Shown here: positions 49,815-61,929 of the stretch, one piece after another
Position numbering within the stretch: position 1 is the first letter of the stretch
Layout: each line of letters opens with the position of its first letter
Assembly (NCBI GenBank): GCA_032717465.1
Contig: JAVRFU010000139.1
Span: 12,501-76,500, forward strand
Length of the DNA stretch: 64,000 bases
Direction: 5' to 3'
Source of the DNA: Coenobita brevimanus
Taxonomy: Eukaryota; Arthropoda; Malacostraca; Decapoda; Coenobitidae
Position numbers and translations under genes: made by a program
Notes under the pieces: model-generated
Database searches by the model: none
What the model was told of the DNA's origin: nothing
What the model saw: only the letters and a program-made list of their open reading frames with translations

Positions 49815-50465
49815 TTACAGAATGCACAGTGAGGCTGCATAGTCAGGAAATGGAAGAATATGAGTGCATTTAAGTATTTATGTAATGTGATGAATAAGGA
49901 TGGAAGATTAGAGGATGAAGTGACTGGAATGATGCGTCAGGGAAGGAGGGTTGCTTGTTCTCTAAAAAGCAGTGATTAGGAAGAGGGAACTGAAGATGAA
50001 AGTATGAAAAAAAAAAAAAGGGCACTGCATGCTGTGATTCCCACTTTAAAGTATGGAAGTGAAGCTTGGATCTTATTGAAAGGACACAAGTCAAGAGTGA
50101 GAGCGGTGGAAATGAGCTACTTGAGAGGAGCATGTGGAGTTTCATAGAGAGACAGACAGACAAATGGGCAGATGAAGGAGCGTTGTGATGCCGATGTGGA
50201 TGAGACTGAAAGCGTTAAGAGAAACACTTCGAGATGGTTTGGCCATGTGGAGAGGATGGCGAATAAGAAAATGACTAGAAGAGTGCACTTGGAAGGGTAG
50301 AGTTGGAAGGATAGAGGGGGATGGGGAGACCGATGATGAGATGGAGGGAAAGAGAAGAAACATATGAGTGCGATACTTGAGCTAAATGGTAGAGGACAGT
50401 ACATCATGAAGGCGATTTGCTTGTGGCCACCCCATACGGGATTAAGGAGTCTGGCTATAGATAAA
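49815..50465 (+). pseudogene. LINE-A 3' fragment
   Basis: Plus strand in broken phases: agtatttatgtaatgtgatg, atgaataaggatgg, ggaagtgaagcttggatctt (SEAW region), gacacaagtcaagagtgaga, gatggtttggccatgtggag (WFGHVE), ending in ggagtctggctatagataaa. An A run at 50,009-50,021 disrupts the frame. The left partner is 26,755-27,425. Confidence 0.75.
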
Positions 50466-50511
50466 CAGTCATAGATATAGACAGATAGATAGGTAATGAT
50501 GATTATATGAT

Positions 50512-50513
50512 AA

Positions 50514-50546
<33 letters not shown>

Positions 50547-50690
50547 TGCTGCTGCTGATGATGATGATGATGAGGAGGAGAGTGGTAAAGATAATGAGAA
50601 TGAGGGTGTAGATAATGATGATAATGATGATGGTGGTAATGAGGACGACAACTACGATGATAATGATGATGATGATATTGATGATGTTTT
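50512..50690. repeat. (GCT)n and (GAT)n runs
   Basis: GCT array at 50,513-50,557 followed by GAT runs to 50,690. Confidence 0.9.
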
Positions 50691-51500
50691 TTGTCGGCAG
50701 GTGGAAGGACGAAACAGCAGGAACTCTACCATCGGTCCAAGCATCCACGATTCCACATCCACCCATCCGTCCGTCCGTCCATCCATCCATCCATTCATCC
50801 ATCTCGCTTGATGTTAAAAGCTAAGTCTATTTAACTTATGTAGTACCAATTGCTTCTTCATAAGCTTTCCAGCTGTCTGAACAGATCTGCAGTAGCTTTT
50901 AACTTCTAGAATAACTCGGTTCTGGTGCTCAGTTTGGTACGTTTATTTTCCTTTTATCAGAACTGCCGCGGCAAGTTTTGAGAAAAGTCCCTCAAGTAAC
51001 TCCTGTTATTTTTTTTACTAGGTTTCTAATGCTGTCCATAGATCCGTTGTGGCTTTAATAGTTTCCTAGACAACACAGTCTTGGCGCTGTTCTCTGCCAC
51101 CCTATTATACCATGTCATATACTGTAGTGTTCTCGCTCGCTTGCTCTCTACGCTCGCTCGCTTGAATAATAAATCACTGAAGAAAAGGTGGTATAAAGCC
51201 CCCTAAGCCGCCGTAGTATTATACCCTCGGTATGCAGTTCGTTCCCTGTGGCCTTGTAACTTTGTGTACCCGAAGCGCTTACAAAATAACTTGAAATAAT
51301 TTTCCTTTCGTAACTATACTCGTTTCACTTTAACTTGGCCTGAGTTGTTGTTGTTGTTCTTGTTACATCTTAGGCTCCTCTGGATGTGAACCCAGTGTTA
51401 TGTTGAAGGACTGTCTGTGTTGTGGTGGTGTGGTGCAGGAAGTGAGTGGGTGTGCTGTGGTGTGGGGGTGCCACTTTGCAGTATGATCACAGGGGATTGT
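50691..51500. other. Non-coding stretch with ATCC repeat
   Basis: ATCC/GTCC run at 50,758-50,803, then A/T-rich sequence paired with 25,760-26,460. A MITE-like end (tttcactttaacttggcctg) at about 51,325. No gene. Confidence 0.5.
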
Positions 51501-52010
51501 ATGTGTGTTATATTTTGTGTTAGTATTGTAGCAGGGAAGGTTGGTGTACTCGTGTCTCTGGGTTCGGTAGTGTCTGAAGGGTGTATGGCTGGTGGTGGCA
51601 CATGAAGGATGCTGTTTGGGAGAAAGTTTTGGCTGGTTGGGGTGTCTGTGTGTTTATGTATGTGTTTGGTATAGAAAGTTTTGGCTGGCTGGGGTGTCTG
51701 TGTGTTTATGTATGTGTTTGGTATAGAAAGTTTTGGCTGGCTGGGGTGTCTGTGTGTTTATGTATGTGTTTGGCAGAAAGTTTTGGCTGGCTGGGGTGTT
51801 TGTGAGTTTATGTATGTGTCTGGGAAGTGTGGAGTCGGGTGGAGGAGGGGATATGTTGCAAAGATAATCTGTGTAGTGTTGGGCGGTTGTTCGATTTTGT
51901 TTCTTTGTGGAGAGGATGATGCAACATAAGGTTATAAAGGTGGGACGGATCTGTAGCTGAAGTGATGAACTGTGTGCCTCTCATATTCACTTGGTCTCTG
52001 ACTGAAATTA
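51501..52010. repeat. Right-arm-only block with 52-bp tandem repeat
   Basis: Four copies of a 52-bp unit start at 51,621, 51,673, 51,725 and 51,775 (the third is 50 bp). The unit includes agaaagttttggctggctgg and gtttatgtatgtgtttgg. The left arm has no counterpart, which explains the jump in the coordinate sum between 26 kb and 25 kb. Confidence 0.85.
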
Positions 52011-52174
52011 GTTATGTTTCTTGGTGTAGGCTGTCAGTACTTGTGGTCTTAGTGTCTTCTGCTATCAAGGCATTGTTTTCTGTTCTTTAAAGCTCCTTCG
52101 TGTTTGTGTTGGATATGATTACGGCTCAGCTTGTGCGGCAGTAATTCACGGTTGTTTTAATGTATTACTTATAA

Positions 52175-52325
52175 GTGGAGGATGGAGTTGGGATGTATAT
52201 GAGAGAGGGTGTGAATTAGGGGGAGTGATGCATAATGACGGGGGACAGGGTGGCTTAGAGGCGACTTGTTTGTGGCCACCTCTTACGGGATTAAGTCGTC
52301 TGGCTATAGATAGATGGATAGACAG
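52175..52325 (+). pseudogene. LINE-A 3' end relic
   Basis: ggaggatggagttgggatgt, ggcttagaggcgacttgttt, then gtctggctatagatagatgg with a GATA tail. 5'-truncated; partner at 25,372-25,525. Confidence 0.75.
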
Positions 52326-52329
52326 ATAG

Positions 52330-53150
52330 CTTATAGTTTCCATACGGTTTGCCGAGTAGTAGCGATAGTTATCATTAGAATATGATGGTAGACACGAATG
52401 AGTGCCGTGGAAAGGATGTTGGGCTGTAGTATTGGCTGTTTCTGCTACTGATCTGCGTGACATTCTCATATGCTTTAAATGAAACTCTGTGTCAAGTTAA
52501 AGTGAAAGGCGTGTATGTTTGTGTAGGAGGAACGAGAGACAAGGAGGTATTCTGTGGCCTGTTTTCTTTGTTCTTCCTACAAGACACAGTAATAGTTATG
52601 ACGGGGCATTGATGGCAAGTTTGTGGGTCAGCACACACTTACGGCCTCTCATTATACAAGGTGGTCCATATATTACGCCACCCAGTTCTTGTGTGTTGCG
52701 GGCACGGCTCAGTGAACATTACCAGTGTCTACCCTGCATCATTATCTACTTCCCACAACCCTCTTCAGGCTTAGCTATATAATATAGGCTTTAATTTAGG
52801 TCCATTGATTGCATGGTGGAGAATTCCCATAACCTTTTTTATGCTTAGCTGTATATCATTGTATTGTATAATCTTTTATGTCCACTGATCACACGGCTGA
52901 GCAGTAATTTGGTGAAGCGATCAGAATGTCTTAGCTCATCACAAAAGCCGTCCCCACAACACACAAGACTGCAGAGCGCAATATACTTATCACCTATATT
53001 AAGTCAAAGCCACAGTTAAAAAGGTAATGAAACAAGACAGAAAATTTAAGTTTTCATTATTAATACTTCAGTACAAAATACATTAACAGAGACAGCAATA
53101 TAAAATATGCATTCAAAAGTAGCATTTGTCCACAGAACATCCTGGACTTG
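52330..53150. other. Non-coding stretch
   Basis: Partner of 24,561-25,371. 52,335-52,508 may be a degraded MITE (right terminus gtcaagttaaagtgaaag). No gene. Confidence 0.5.
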
Positions 53151-53154
53151 CAAG

Positions 53155-53380
53155 GCAGATCACACCATCACCACCAGGCTTCTCTCGGCAGGTCAGGGCA
53201 GATCACCAGCAGCAGCAGCAAGTAATCTCACGGCTGGGGAAGACACGACACCCTGCCGCCGCCGCCGCCGCCACCACCACCACACCACCAGGCATCTCAG
53301 AGTAGGGGAAGACACCACACCACCGTCAGGCTTCTCACGGCAGGGCAGACCAAACTTCAGCAGGGTATGACCAGTGTGGC
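53155..53380. repeat. G/C-rich degenerate tandem words
   Basis: GCA, GCC and CCA runs (53,208-53,222, 53,255-53,285) between ggcttctc words. Counterpart of 24,330-24,560 with expanded trinucleotides. Confidence 0.55.
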
Positions 53381-53464
53381 AAGGAAGCAGCAACAAGGCA
53401 GCAGACTCCAGCACGACCTGTGGACCAGATGTGTATTAGTTCAAATCAGTGTTAGCTTTAGTTA

Positions 53465-54438
53465 TTTAATCTTCTATCTATCTCTATCTATTGCCAGACG
53501 CCTCAATCCCGTTTGGGGTGGCCACAAACAAATCGCCTCCAAGTCGCCCTGTCCCCCGCCATTTCACTGCCCTGCTCCCAACTCCCACCCCCCTCTCTCA
53601 TATACCTCTCCACCCCATCCCTCCATCTCATCCTCGGCCTCCCCCTCCCTCTTCCCCCCTCCACCTCACTCACATACATTCTCTTCGTCAGTCTTTCACC
53701 CTCCATCCTCTCCACATGGCCAAACCACCTCAGTGTGTTCTCCTAACGCTTCCTATCACATCCACATCCACACCACAACGCTCCTTTATATCCTCATTCG
53801 TCAGCCTGTCTCTCCATGTGACTCCACAGGTTCCTCTTAAATAACTCATTTCCACTGCTCTCACTCTTGACTTGTGTCCTTCCAACAACGTCCAAGCTTC
53901 ACTTTCATACGTTAGAGTTGGTATCACAATACTGTCATGTAGTAACTTTTTCATTTCCATGCTCACTTCCCTGTTTCTTATCACTGCTTTCAAAGAACCA
54001 GCAACCTTTCTTCCCTGCTGTACCCTTTCAAGCACTTCACCCTCCAAACCTCCATCCTTACTCATCACACTACCCAAGTACTTAAACGTACTCACATTTT
54101 CCAATTCCTCACCATCCAACCTCGCTGTACATTCATTGACTTCACCTCTCTCAAAGACCATCACTTTACTCTTCTCTACATTCACCTTTAGATTCCGTTT
54201 CTTACACACTCTCCCAAACTCATCCACCAAGCCTTGCAGCTCCCCTTCGTCTTCACTCAACAACACAGTATCATCTGCAAACAACAGTACAGGGAGTTTC
54301 CAAACACTACCCTCTCTCACCAAGGCCACTCCAACATCCACTACCCTACCTTGTACCTCTTTTATTACCCCATCCATGTACAGATTGAACAACCATGGAG
54401 ACATGATACATCCCTGTTTCAACCCAACCTTCAAAGCG
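53465..54438 (-). pseudogene. LINE-A reverse transcriptase fragment (best copy)
   Basis: Minus strand. A 234-codon frame (54,434 to 53,730) starts inside the RT domain. Residues 4-16 hold GLKQGCIMSPWLF (RT motif B region). Residues 52-56 hold FADDT, with the two catalytic Asp of motif C. NVEKSKVMVFERG follows (motif D area), then FKYLGSVMSKDGG. LTYESEAWTLLEGHKSRVRA lies in the connection region. A two-base insertion just before the RWFGHVERM part shifts the frame. It continues at 53,715-53,503 as MERMEGERLTKRMYVSEVEG to TWRRFVCGHPKRD. The 3' end has a GATA tail (53,468-53,490). No endonuclease or palm N-terminus is present, so the copy is 5'-truncated and inactive. The left arm has the same truncation point and the same shifted site. 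The clade was not assigned. Confidence 0.85.
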
Positions 54439-54439
54439 T

Positions 54440-55370
54440 GGACTCATTAGACTGCTCAGATTCTGTTGGGAATGGCACACAGTTAGGGAATTATATCACC
54501 AATATTTTATCCAAATTTCCCATACAGGGTGTTGCATGAAATGTTTGACAAACTTCAGAAAGTTGTTCTTGGGGCAATTTTGAGTTAAGAATTGCTGCAT
54601 CAACCTGGGCTAATTTCTCGTCTATTATGCTCAGGTTCTGTTGGGAATGGCAGCAGATTAGAGACTGGTATCGCAAAATTTTATCCCCTGCCACCACCAC
54701 CAGGCCGTTTATTTTTAAATCCCCTTGTAAAACTGTAGAGATATATCGGCAGGACAGTAAATAGTGATCCTACTCTGGTACTCTGTATGGAATTTGAGAG
54801 AGAGAGATGATGATGCCACTGATTCATGGGGTTATCTTTAATTTAACAAGAAACACTTTACTTACCTCTCTATTCAGTTTGCACGAAAATTAATGTTTAA
54901 AAGACTGATAATATATTCACGAAATATTCTTCTTAAAATTTAATAAGTAAATGTTTAATTTGAAGTGTGACGTCACTGTTGCATTATGGGAGCAACGTTG
55001 AGAGATGCTGGAGGTGAGTGAAGAATTTATTCTTTACGGTGTTAGTCTACTTCTATAATATTATGGTAATTCTTATGCCCATGTGTTTATCAGTGTTTGC
55101 TGTCATTATCGAGAGGTGTAGTCGGCTGATGTAAGTTGTAATTATTAGCTATAAGGATGATATACGGCGGTGTGTATCTCCAGGTGACCAAGATGTCCCT
55201 TTAAACTGGAGTAAGCAGTGCTACTTAAATCCCCCGATATTCACACCATCTGTTTAGGTTTTAAGGTCGAATGTGATCCTGTACATGGGCAGGCATAGTA
55301 GGTTAACAGGATTAAAATACAATACCAGATGCAAAGACCCATGGATTAAGTATTTTATTTCAGTTTTTTC
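54440..55370. other. Non-coding stretch
   Basis: Partner of 22,350-23,280, about 97 percent identical by eye. No gene. Confidence 0.5.
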
Positions 55371-55374
55371 CCCT

Positions 55375-55545
55375 TCATTCTTTCCTCGTCTTTCTGCCTA
55401 CGGGTGACTTTACACTCCCAATTCTGTCTTGCATTCCTTCATTCTTTCCTCGTCTTTCTGCCTACGGGTGACTTTACACTCCCAATTCTGTCTTGCATTC
55501 CTTCATTCTTTCCTCTTCCTTCTGCCTGTGGGTGACTTTACACTG
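55375..55545. repeat. Tandem repeat, about 64-bp unit
   Basis: ccttcattctttcctcgtct recurs at about 55,372, 55,437 and 55,500. Two units are nearly identical and the third is diverged. Confidence 0.85.
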
Positions 55546-55614
55546 AGTGACAAGCCAAATGGTTTCCTGTACACCAGGAAACCATTTACTACGCTGGGTG
55601 GTAACCATATAACC

Positions 55615-55845
55615 AAATTTTGGCGCCTGGTGGTTTAGTGGGTAATTATTGTGCTCCAGTCGGATTGAGCCGGTGAAGGTTCATATCCAAGGGATGATTG
55701 GGGTTTATTGCTCACGTAATGCCACTCAGGGATGAGTGAGGTTGGTCACTCTCATCTTAAAAGTCAGGACCAACTGCCTAGCCCCGGGCTCCTACGCGCC
55801 TCATGGGGCAACGTAGGATTGGATGATGGATGGGTGGATGGATTT
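55615..55845 (+). mobile_element. tRNA-like element 3 with SINE-like body
   Basis: gcctggtggtttagtgggta (A-box-like) and ggttcatatcc (B-box-like, about 55,678) are spaced as in a tRNA. The body continues to an ATGGATGG-type 3' end (55,824-55,842). No acceptor pairing. Confidence 0.5.
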
Positions 55846-56019
55846 CAGTTTTAACCACACACTTGAAAGATGAACTGATTTTATTCATGCTTCCTTCAGA
55901 TGATATTCAGCATGGGAGAGACTTTGAACTGGAGGGGTTATATCGTATCATTTATGAAGGTTCCAACATGCTTGCATGCATTGGCTTTGGTCACCTAATG
56001 GCGACTTTCCATGCTGCTC

Positions 56020-56095
56020 GATTGCAGTAGCTCAGTAGTAGCGCTTGCTCTTCACAACCATAAAGCTGACAGTTCGAGCCCCCACCAGGGTAGCG
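56020..56095 (+). mobile_element. tRNA-like element 2
   Basis: A-box-like tagctcagtagtagcgc and B box agttcgagccccc. The two boxes are intact, but no acceptor stem forms. Confidence 0.55.
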
Positions 56096-56099
56096 TATA

Positions 56100-57915
56100 C
56101 GAGGTCTCTCCTTGCCCTTCAGAGCTATGTGGTCCATTGGTCCTAGCTGGTTGGAATTAGTCCTCTGGCAACCTCTGTGATCAGCCTCCTATCCCTGATG
56201 TCACACTCTATGACCTTGTTCCAAGCCATTTTCTGTGTCCAGTTGCCATCCTCCATCCTTTCAACATGCCCCATCATTCAATCTACCCCTTCTTATTACG
56301 GCACCGATACAATACTCTTCAGTCCTGTTCTTCCTCCATTAATCCCTTTAATACAGTACTATATGTCTGTCTCAAGTTAGATATGATGGTCTGGTGGTAG
56401 AAATAGATAGTAAAATGAGAATATAACTACATCTTTTGGATTACAGGGCACAAACTGCTCCAATGATTAGCCTTTATTCTTGCTAATTTAAGACTGTTAT
56501 TCAGCTTGGGTAAGACTTTTCAAACTGGAAGGGTCACATTACAACCTTCAGGAACCTGTTCAATAGGAAAGTAATTAAAGGTTGATAGCAGAGCTTTTGG
56601 ACTGAAGGGGTTAGGGACAGGCTTCATTAAGCCATTCTTGTTACCTTTAAACTATGTTAATCAGCATAGGAGAGACTTTTCAAACTTAGAGTCCCATATG
56701 ACATTCTTTAACATGTGTAGGAGAGACACTGGATAAAGCCTGATTGGAGATATAGTATATTGAACTGGAAGGACTGCATACCTTACATCCTTCATTAACC
56801 ATTGCTGCTACCTTTAAATAAGAATTATCATACTGAAGGTAATTACTAGCAGCCTTCATTAACATATTACTGTACTGTAATTAGGAGAGAGGTTTCATAA
56901 GTTGATTGGAAGTTAGGAGACAGCAGGAATATACCATTACTGTTGAGGGGGATGAATTTGTGTGTAGGCTATGATATAGGAAGCATATCTCAGAATATGG
57001 ATGTACAAGGTTAATCATATCTTGTATAGTACTTACACTTTCAGATTTGATAGCTTTTCCTTTTGTAATCTTTACTGAATGATGCAATCAGTTCATGATT
57101 ACACATTATATAATCTCAGACTTCATCTGTGTCATTGTAGTTGGCTCACCTTGACAAATTTTAGTCCTTCTGCTGCTTAGTTCCTGTATCTAAGTGGCAG
57201 AATAAGACAGTATTATGGTTTTGCATCCTCCCCATAGATCTTCATTGTGATTTGCATGATAATCTAGTCTTTATCTCTAGAAACAGCTCAGCATTCAAGG
57301 TGGAGAGATGCCAGGTTTTTGTCAGTTTAGGGTGGACATGTAGTCTATATGGTTTGTCTTTATTGTTTTATGTATTCATTATTATTATTATTATTATTTT
57401 TTACTGTGGATCAAATTTAGCGATTCATCTCTTCCGTTTATAAATCGGTACAACAGATAGGCTTTCATTCTCTGAGTTCGCATGGAAGGTATGACCAATG
57501 AGTACTGTACTGTCTTCCTGTGCAGTGTATATTTTGTCATTTGTACTCTCATTATAAGTTTCATTAAAGAATTTGTATCATATGTTAGTTTCTGTGTCAC
57601 TCAGTGTGTTAAGTTTATGTAATATATGGTTAATCGTTTACGTCTTGCCGTTGGATAGCAGTCTAAGTTCCAGTTTTTACTTTCTCCCTTTATATAAGTA
57701 GCAACTGCTCTATATTCTTTCCATAGCACTTGTTCATGATTAGCATTAAACTGCAGGCTTAGGTATTCCAAGTAGCTCAGGTAATTTCGAAATATTTCCT
57801 CCTAAAGCGACATTAATAGGTACATGACAATTTAGTTTAGTCTGTGCATGATAGTTCAATTTCCCATTTTTTGTAACATGTAAAGAAATAAAATACAGTA
57901 AAAGTTTTAGCCGAT
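56100..57915. other. A/T-rich stretch with degenerate family F units
   Basis: 56,410-56,850 mirrors the tandem family F units of 20,870-21,300. 56,850-57,915 mirrors 19,800-20,860. An ATT array lies at 57,379-57,398. No gene. Confidence 0.5.
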
Positions 57916-57919
57916 ATGC

Positions 57920-57999
57920 TAATGGGGGCGCGGTGGCATGGTCAGCATGGTGCTGGCCTGCTGATCAGGAGGACCCGGGTTCAACTCCCGGTGTGATAG
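57920..57999 (+). mobile_element. tRNA-like element 1
   Basis: A-box-like tggcatggtcagcatgg, central ctgatcag palindrome, B box ggttcaactcc, perfect T stem ccggg/cccgg. The 5' and 3' ends do not pair. Confidence 0.6.
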
Positions 58000-58079
58000 A
58001 GGTTTCTTTAAAATGTGGCTGAGGGAAGTTTGCGTAGCAGGCTTTCCTTAAAACCACAAGGCCCCATACTTACACTTCA

Positions 58080-58360
58080 GCTCACACACACAAAGACACT
58101 TACACACACACTACTACATACATACACACATCAAGATGCACACACACACACTACTACATACACACACACATCAAGACACACACACACACACGACACGTAC
58201 ACAGCCACCTTCACACAGTAGACACACAACACACACACACGACACGTACACAGCCACCTTCACACGTACACAGCCACCTTCACACAGTAGACACACAAGA
58301 TACGTACATAGCCAGTCATCTTCACACAGTAGACACACCACACCACACACACACACAGAG
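58080..58360. repeat. CA-rich tract with 40-bp-class tandem
   Basis: gtacacagccaccttcacac recurs at about 58,197, 58,245 and 58,266, and a related tagccagtcatcttcacac follows at 58,309. The left arm (19,500-19,560) has one unit. Confidence 0.8.
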
Positions 58361-58534
58361 GGTGGGACAGACACACCACAGGCAGACAGAGAGGGACATA
58401 TACAAAACACAGGGAGTGAGAGAGGAGGGGGTTTTATTAAAAAGTCCAATTTTGGTATACCTCCTGTGGCAAAATTGATATAGCCCCCTTTAATATTTTT
58501 TGGATATTTTCATTTAGTGCCCCAGGCCCCAGAC

Positions 58535-58925
58535 CCACTCGGCTGAACCAAATTGTCTGGCGTCAGCTGGAACATGATATACCAGAGTTATGCCGGTCAT
58601 GTGGGGGTTAATGGTGACAGTGTAGTAACTGTCAGGCTCCTATGACTCACTCAGCCGAACAAAATCGTCTGTCTGCTGGAATGGAATACTAGAGTTGTCC
58701 CAAGCACCAGAGGGTTAAGAATCTTAACCCCCTGAGTGATGCTCGGGACAACTCTAATACCCCATTTCAGCTGACTCAGACGATTTTAGTCGACTGAGTG
58801 AGTCATAGGAGCCTGACAGTGTCAATACCGTCACCATTAACCCCCTCACGACCGACATAACTCTAGCATCATGTTCCAGCTGACGCCAGACAATTTGGTT
58901 CAGCCGAGAGAGGATCCTAGGATCC
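58535..58925. repeat. Palindromic family F block (right arm)
   Basis: The centre gggttaaga-a-tcttaaccc at 58,712-58,730 is exact. Arms of about 190 bp extend outward with paired gtcagctggaacatgat and cataactct words. Confidence 0.9.
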
Positions 58926-58989
58926 TGAGAGACACTATAACATCACAAACAAAATACAAAATGCCTTCCCTCCATCTTGAACGTACTAT

Positions 58990-59800
58990 AATTCATTTAC
59001 ATTAAGTAAGCTCGTATTTTCGTATTTTTGCAGCTTATTTCATGTATCTTAGTTAAAAGAAAAAAAATACTACGAGCCGGTGAATAAAACCAACACTTGT
59101 AAACGAAGAATATAATTACCAAACAGTTTCGGTGGACACTGCCACCATCTTCAGTGGTCAAGATAGTGAGAGGGAGTGACATACTGACCATACAAGGGTT
59201 TCTTTTTATGCCTGTGTGTGTGTGAAAGGGTGGGGTAAAGGTGAGGTGGGGTGGGGTAGATTGTAAGCGGGGATTAACCCAAGGGGGATTTTGGGGGGGA
59301 CATTACCGAACAGGTCAGGTGTAATTCCTATCTGACCTTACCTGTGTCGTAGCAGAAAGGGACTACGACACAGGTAAGGTCAGATAGGAATTACACCTGA
59401 CCTGTCCGGTAATGTCCCCTCCAAAATCCCCGTTGGGTTAATCCCCGCTTACAATCTACCCCACCCCACCTCACCTTTACCCCACCCTTTCACACACACA
59501 CACAGGCATAAAAAGGAATCCTTGTATAGTCAGTATGTCACTCCCTCTCACTATCTTGACCACTGAAGATGGTGGCAGTGTCCACCGAAACTGTTTGGTA
59601 ATTATATTCTTCGTCTACAAGTGTGGGTTTTATTCACCGTCTTTGATTAGCACGCAAGAGTGATTCATCCAGCCAATACTACGAGCTCTGTATCTTTTCA
59701 TAGCCCTTCTTCGTGACTAGCATCGTATTCTAGTTATCTATAGTTACAACTCAGCATTCAAGTTGGAGGGATCACAACTTTAAGCAATTACAGTAAACAA
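58990..59800. mobile_element. MITE-like element interrupted by a foldback element (right arm)
   Basis: The foldback spans about 59,078-59,640. Its core is a perfect 43-bp stem (59,310-59,352 with 59,363-59,405) around a 10-base loop. Imperfect pairing continues to about 280 bp per arm. The outer MITE halves are at 58,990-59,060 (cagcttatttcatgtatctt) and 59,690-59,800 (cttcgtgactagcatcg, aactcagcattcaag). Confidence 0.8.
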
Positions 59801-59980
59801 ACAAACAAAAAGCAAGTGTCGTCCTCTTGACCTCTCGTCTTCGCAGGAATGCAGCGGTGGCGCCATCTTGTGCGTGGAATGCGTGAAGTGCAGGCTCTTG
59901 AGTGGCAGGAGCACGGAGCCACGGGAGACTTAATAATATTCGCTAGTCAGCCAGTCTAGAAGCCTGGGACATTTGCCTGA

Positions 59981-59983
<3 letters not shown>

Positions 59984-60010
<27 letters not shown>
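59984..60010. repeat. (AAT)n microsatellite
   Basis: About nine units, mirroring 17,834-17,862. Confidence 0.95.
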
Positions 60011-60011
<1 letters not shown>

Positions 60012-60224
60012 GAAATAACAACAAAACCAGTCATATACATAATTCAATATCTTAGCCACTCGATCTGTCCATTCCGCCCCTTCAGTACGAGGACGCATTT
60101 CTGTAAGCTATTTTTTCTAACATGGGAGGTTCGATACGTTTGATTAAGCCTATCCATAAGACTCCTAAAGCTGAGTAAATGCCTCTGAAAGTTGCAAAAT
60201 ATAAAATATAAAACGTCTATATGA
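60011..60224. other. Unique, non-coding
   Basis: Partner of about 17,620-17,833. No gene. Confidence 0.45.
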
Positions 60225-60540
60225 TATAAAAACCTTTGTTCACCTCCGGGACTCGATCTGTGGCGCCTAGAACAAGTGCTGACGTCATGTTTACACTTTG
60301 CTACCTTTAGACGATTTCCTGGAGAATAAAGAAACCCTCTCGGGATGATGGGACAGACACAATAACCCCTTCAGACAGAGAATGACTTAGTTACTTTGTT
60401 CTAGGTAACCGGACGATTTTATTCAGCTTAAGAGATCCCCTCGTAGTGAAGGGGTTGATGGTGACTGCATCTAACCCCTCCAGTACGAAATTTCTCTCCA
60501 GAGTTGAAGAAAATCGTCTGGAGGAAGAAAGATGAAAATG
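60225..60540 (-). repeat. Repeat H-related copy 3 (right arm)
   Basis: Reverse complement of 17,290-17,620, nearly identical by eye, with the family F words cggacgattttattcagctt and gaagaaaatcgtctgg. Confidence 0.75.
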
Positions 60541-60589
60541 GAAAAAAGTGTTAATGTGGACAATGAGTTAGATAAGACTGGTTTGGTTA

Positions 60590-61285
60590 AGGTAGGGTAG
60601 GGATGGGACGGTTGTGGCAGGGTGGGGTAGCGTTGGGTCGGTTATGGCCGGGTGGGGTAAGGTTGGGTTAGTTTTGACAAGGCGGCGTAGGATTGGGCCG
60701 GTTTTGGCAGGGTGAGTTAGTACTGGGTCGGTTTTGGTAGGGTGTGGTAGGAATGGTTCGGTTTTGGCAGGGTGGGGTAGCGTTGGGTAGGTTTTGGGCG
60801 GGTGGGGTAGGATTGAGTTTTTTGGGGCAGGGTGGGGTAAGGTTGGGTCGGTTTTGGCAGGGTGGGGTAGGGTTGGGTCGCTTTTGGCAGGATGTGGTAG
60901 GAATGGTTCGGTTTTGGCAGGGTGGGGGTAGCGTTGGGTCGGTTTTGGCCGGGTGGGGCAGGATTGAGTCTTTTTTGGCAGGGTGGGGTAGGATTGGGTC
61001 GGTTTTGGCATGGTGGGGTAGGGTTGGATCGGTTTTGGCAGGGTGGGGTAGGGTTAGGTCGGTTTTGGCAGGGTGGGGTAGGACTGGGTCAGTTTTGTCA
61101 GGGTGAGGTAGGATTGTGTCAGTTATGACAGAGTGTAGGATAGGTTTTGGTAGCGTGGGTTAGGATTTGGTCGGTTTTGGCAGAGTGGGGTTTGATTGGG
61201 TCGGTTTTTGCAGGGTGGGGTAGGATTGGGTCGGTTTTTGCAGGGTGAGGTAGGATTGGGTCGGTTTGGACAGGGTGTTAGGACT
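60590..61285. repeat. 30-bp minisatellite, array 2 (right arm)
   Basis: About 22 units of the reverse-complement form (gggtcggttttggcagggtg plus gggtaggatt). The G-rich strand is plus here and minus in the left arm. Confidence 0.95.
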
Positions 61286-61289
61286 CCAT

Positions 61290-61900
61290 ATTATAATTAC
61301 AAATCATAATAGTTCCGTCATATCCAACGCCTATTTCACTCATTTATACTACATTGTCTCACCAAATTTGGGGCGATCTTCTCTACGATTTTTGTTCTTC
61401 CCCGCTTAGTTCAGTCCTTTAGTTCATTCATGACCCTTGGCTTTCCTTTTTATTTATTTTTTTTTTTTATGTGGTGGAGCTCAGGTGCACGAGGCTAGAC
61501 CACCATTAGTCCAGAATATTAAAGGGTAGGCCACCAAGCTACGCCCTGGTAACGTCTACACGTCAAAACATCTGTCCACCTCTGGGACTTGAACTGCGGA
61601 GCGCTGGACGCAGAGCTCCCGGTCTGCGGATGTCACTTTTACACTTTGTTAGCTTCTGACGATATCCTACAGCTTCAGAAAACCCTCTTAGGATGACGGG
61701 ACAGAATCATTTAACCCTTCAGACCAAGAACGATTTATTTACTTTGTCCTAGGTGACCGCACGATTTTATTCAACTTAGGAGATCCCCTGACAGAGAAGG
61801 GGTTGATGCTGGCTGTATCTAATCCCTCAAATTCAAAATTCCTCTCCAGAGCTGAAGAAAATCGTCTGGAGAAAGAATGAAGAAAACTGAAGAAAGTGTT
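61290..61900 (-). repeat. Dispersed repeat H, copy 2 (right arm)
   Basis: Reverse complement of 15,990-16,560. A T-rich stretch at 61,449-61,470 corresponds to the A-rich stretch of the left copy. Confidence 0.85.
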
Positions 61901-61929
61901 AGAGTGAAAAATGAGTTAGATAAGATTGG

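Noticed and set aside
51398..51929. Short Val/Cys/Trp/Gly repeat frames
   Set aside because: Translations of the 52-bp tandem and GT-rich sequence.
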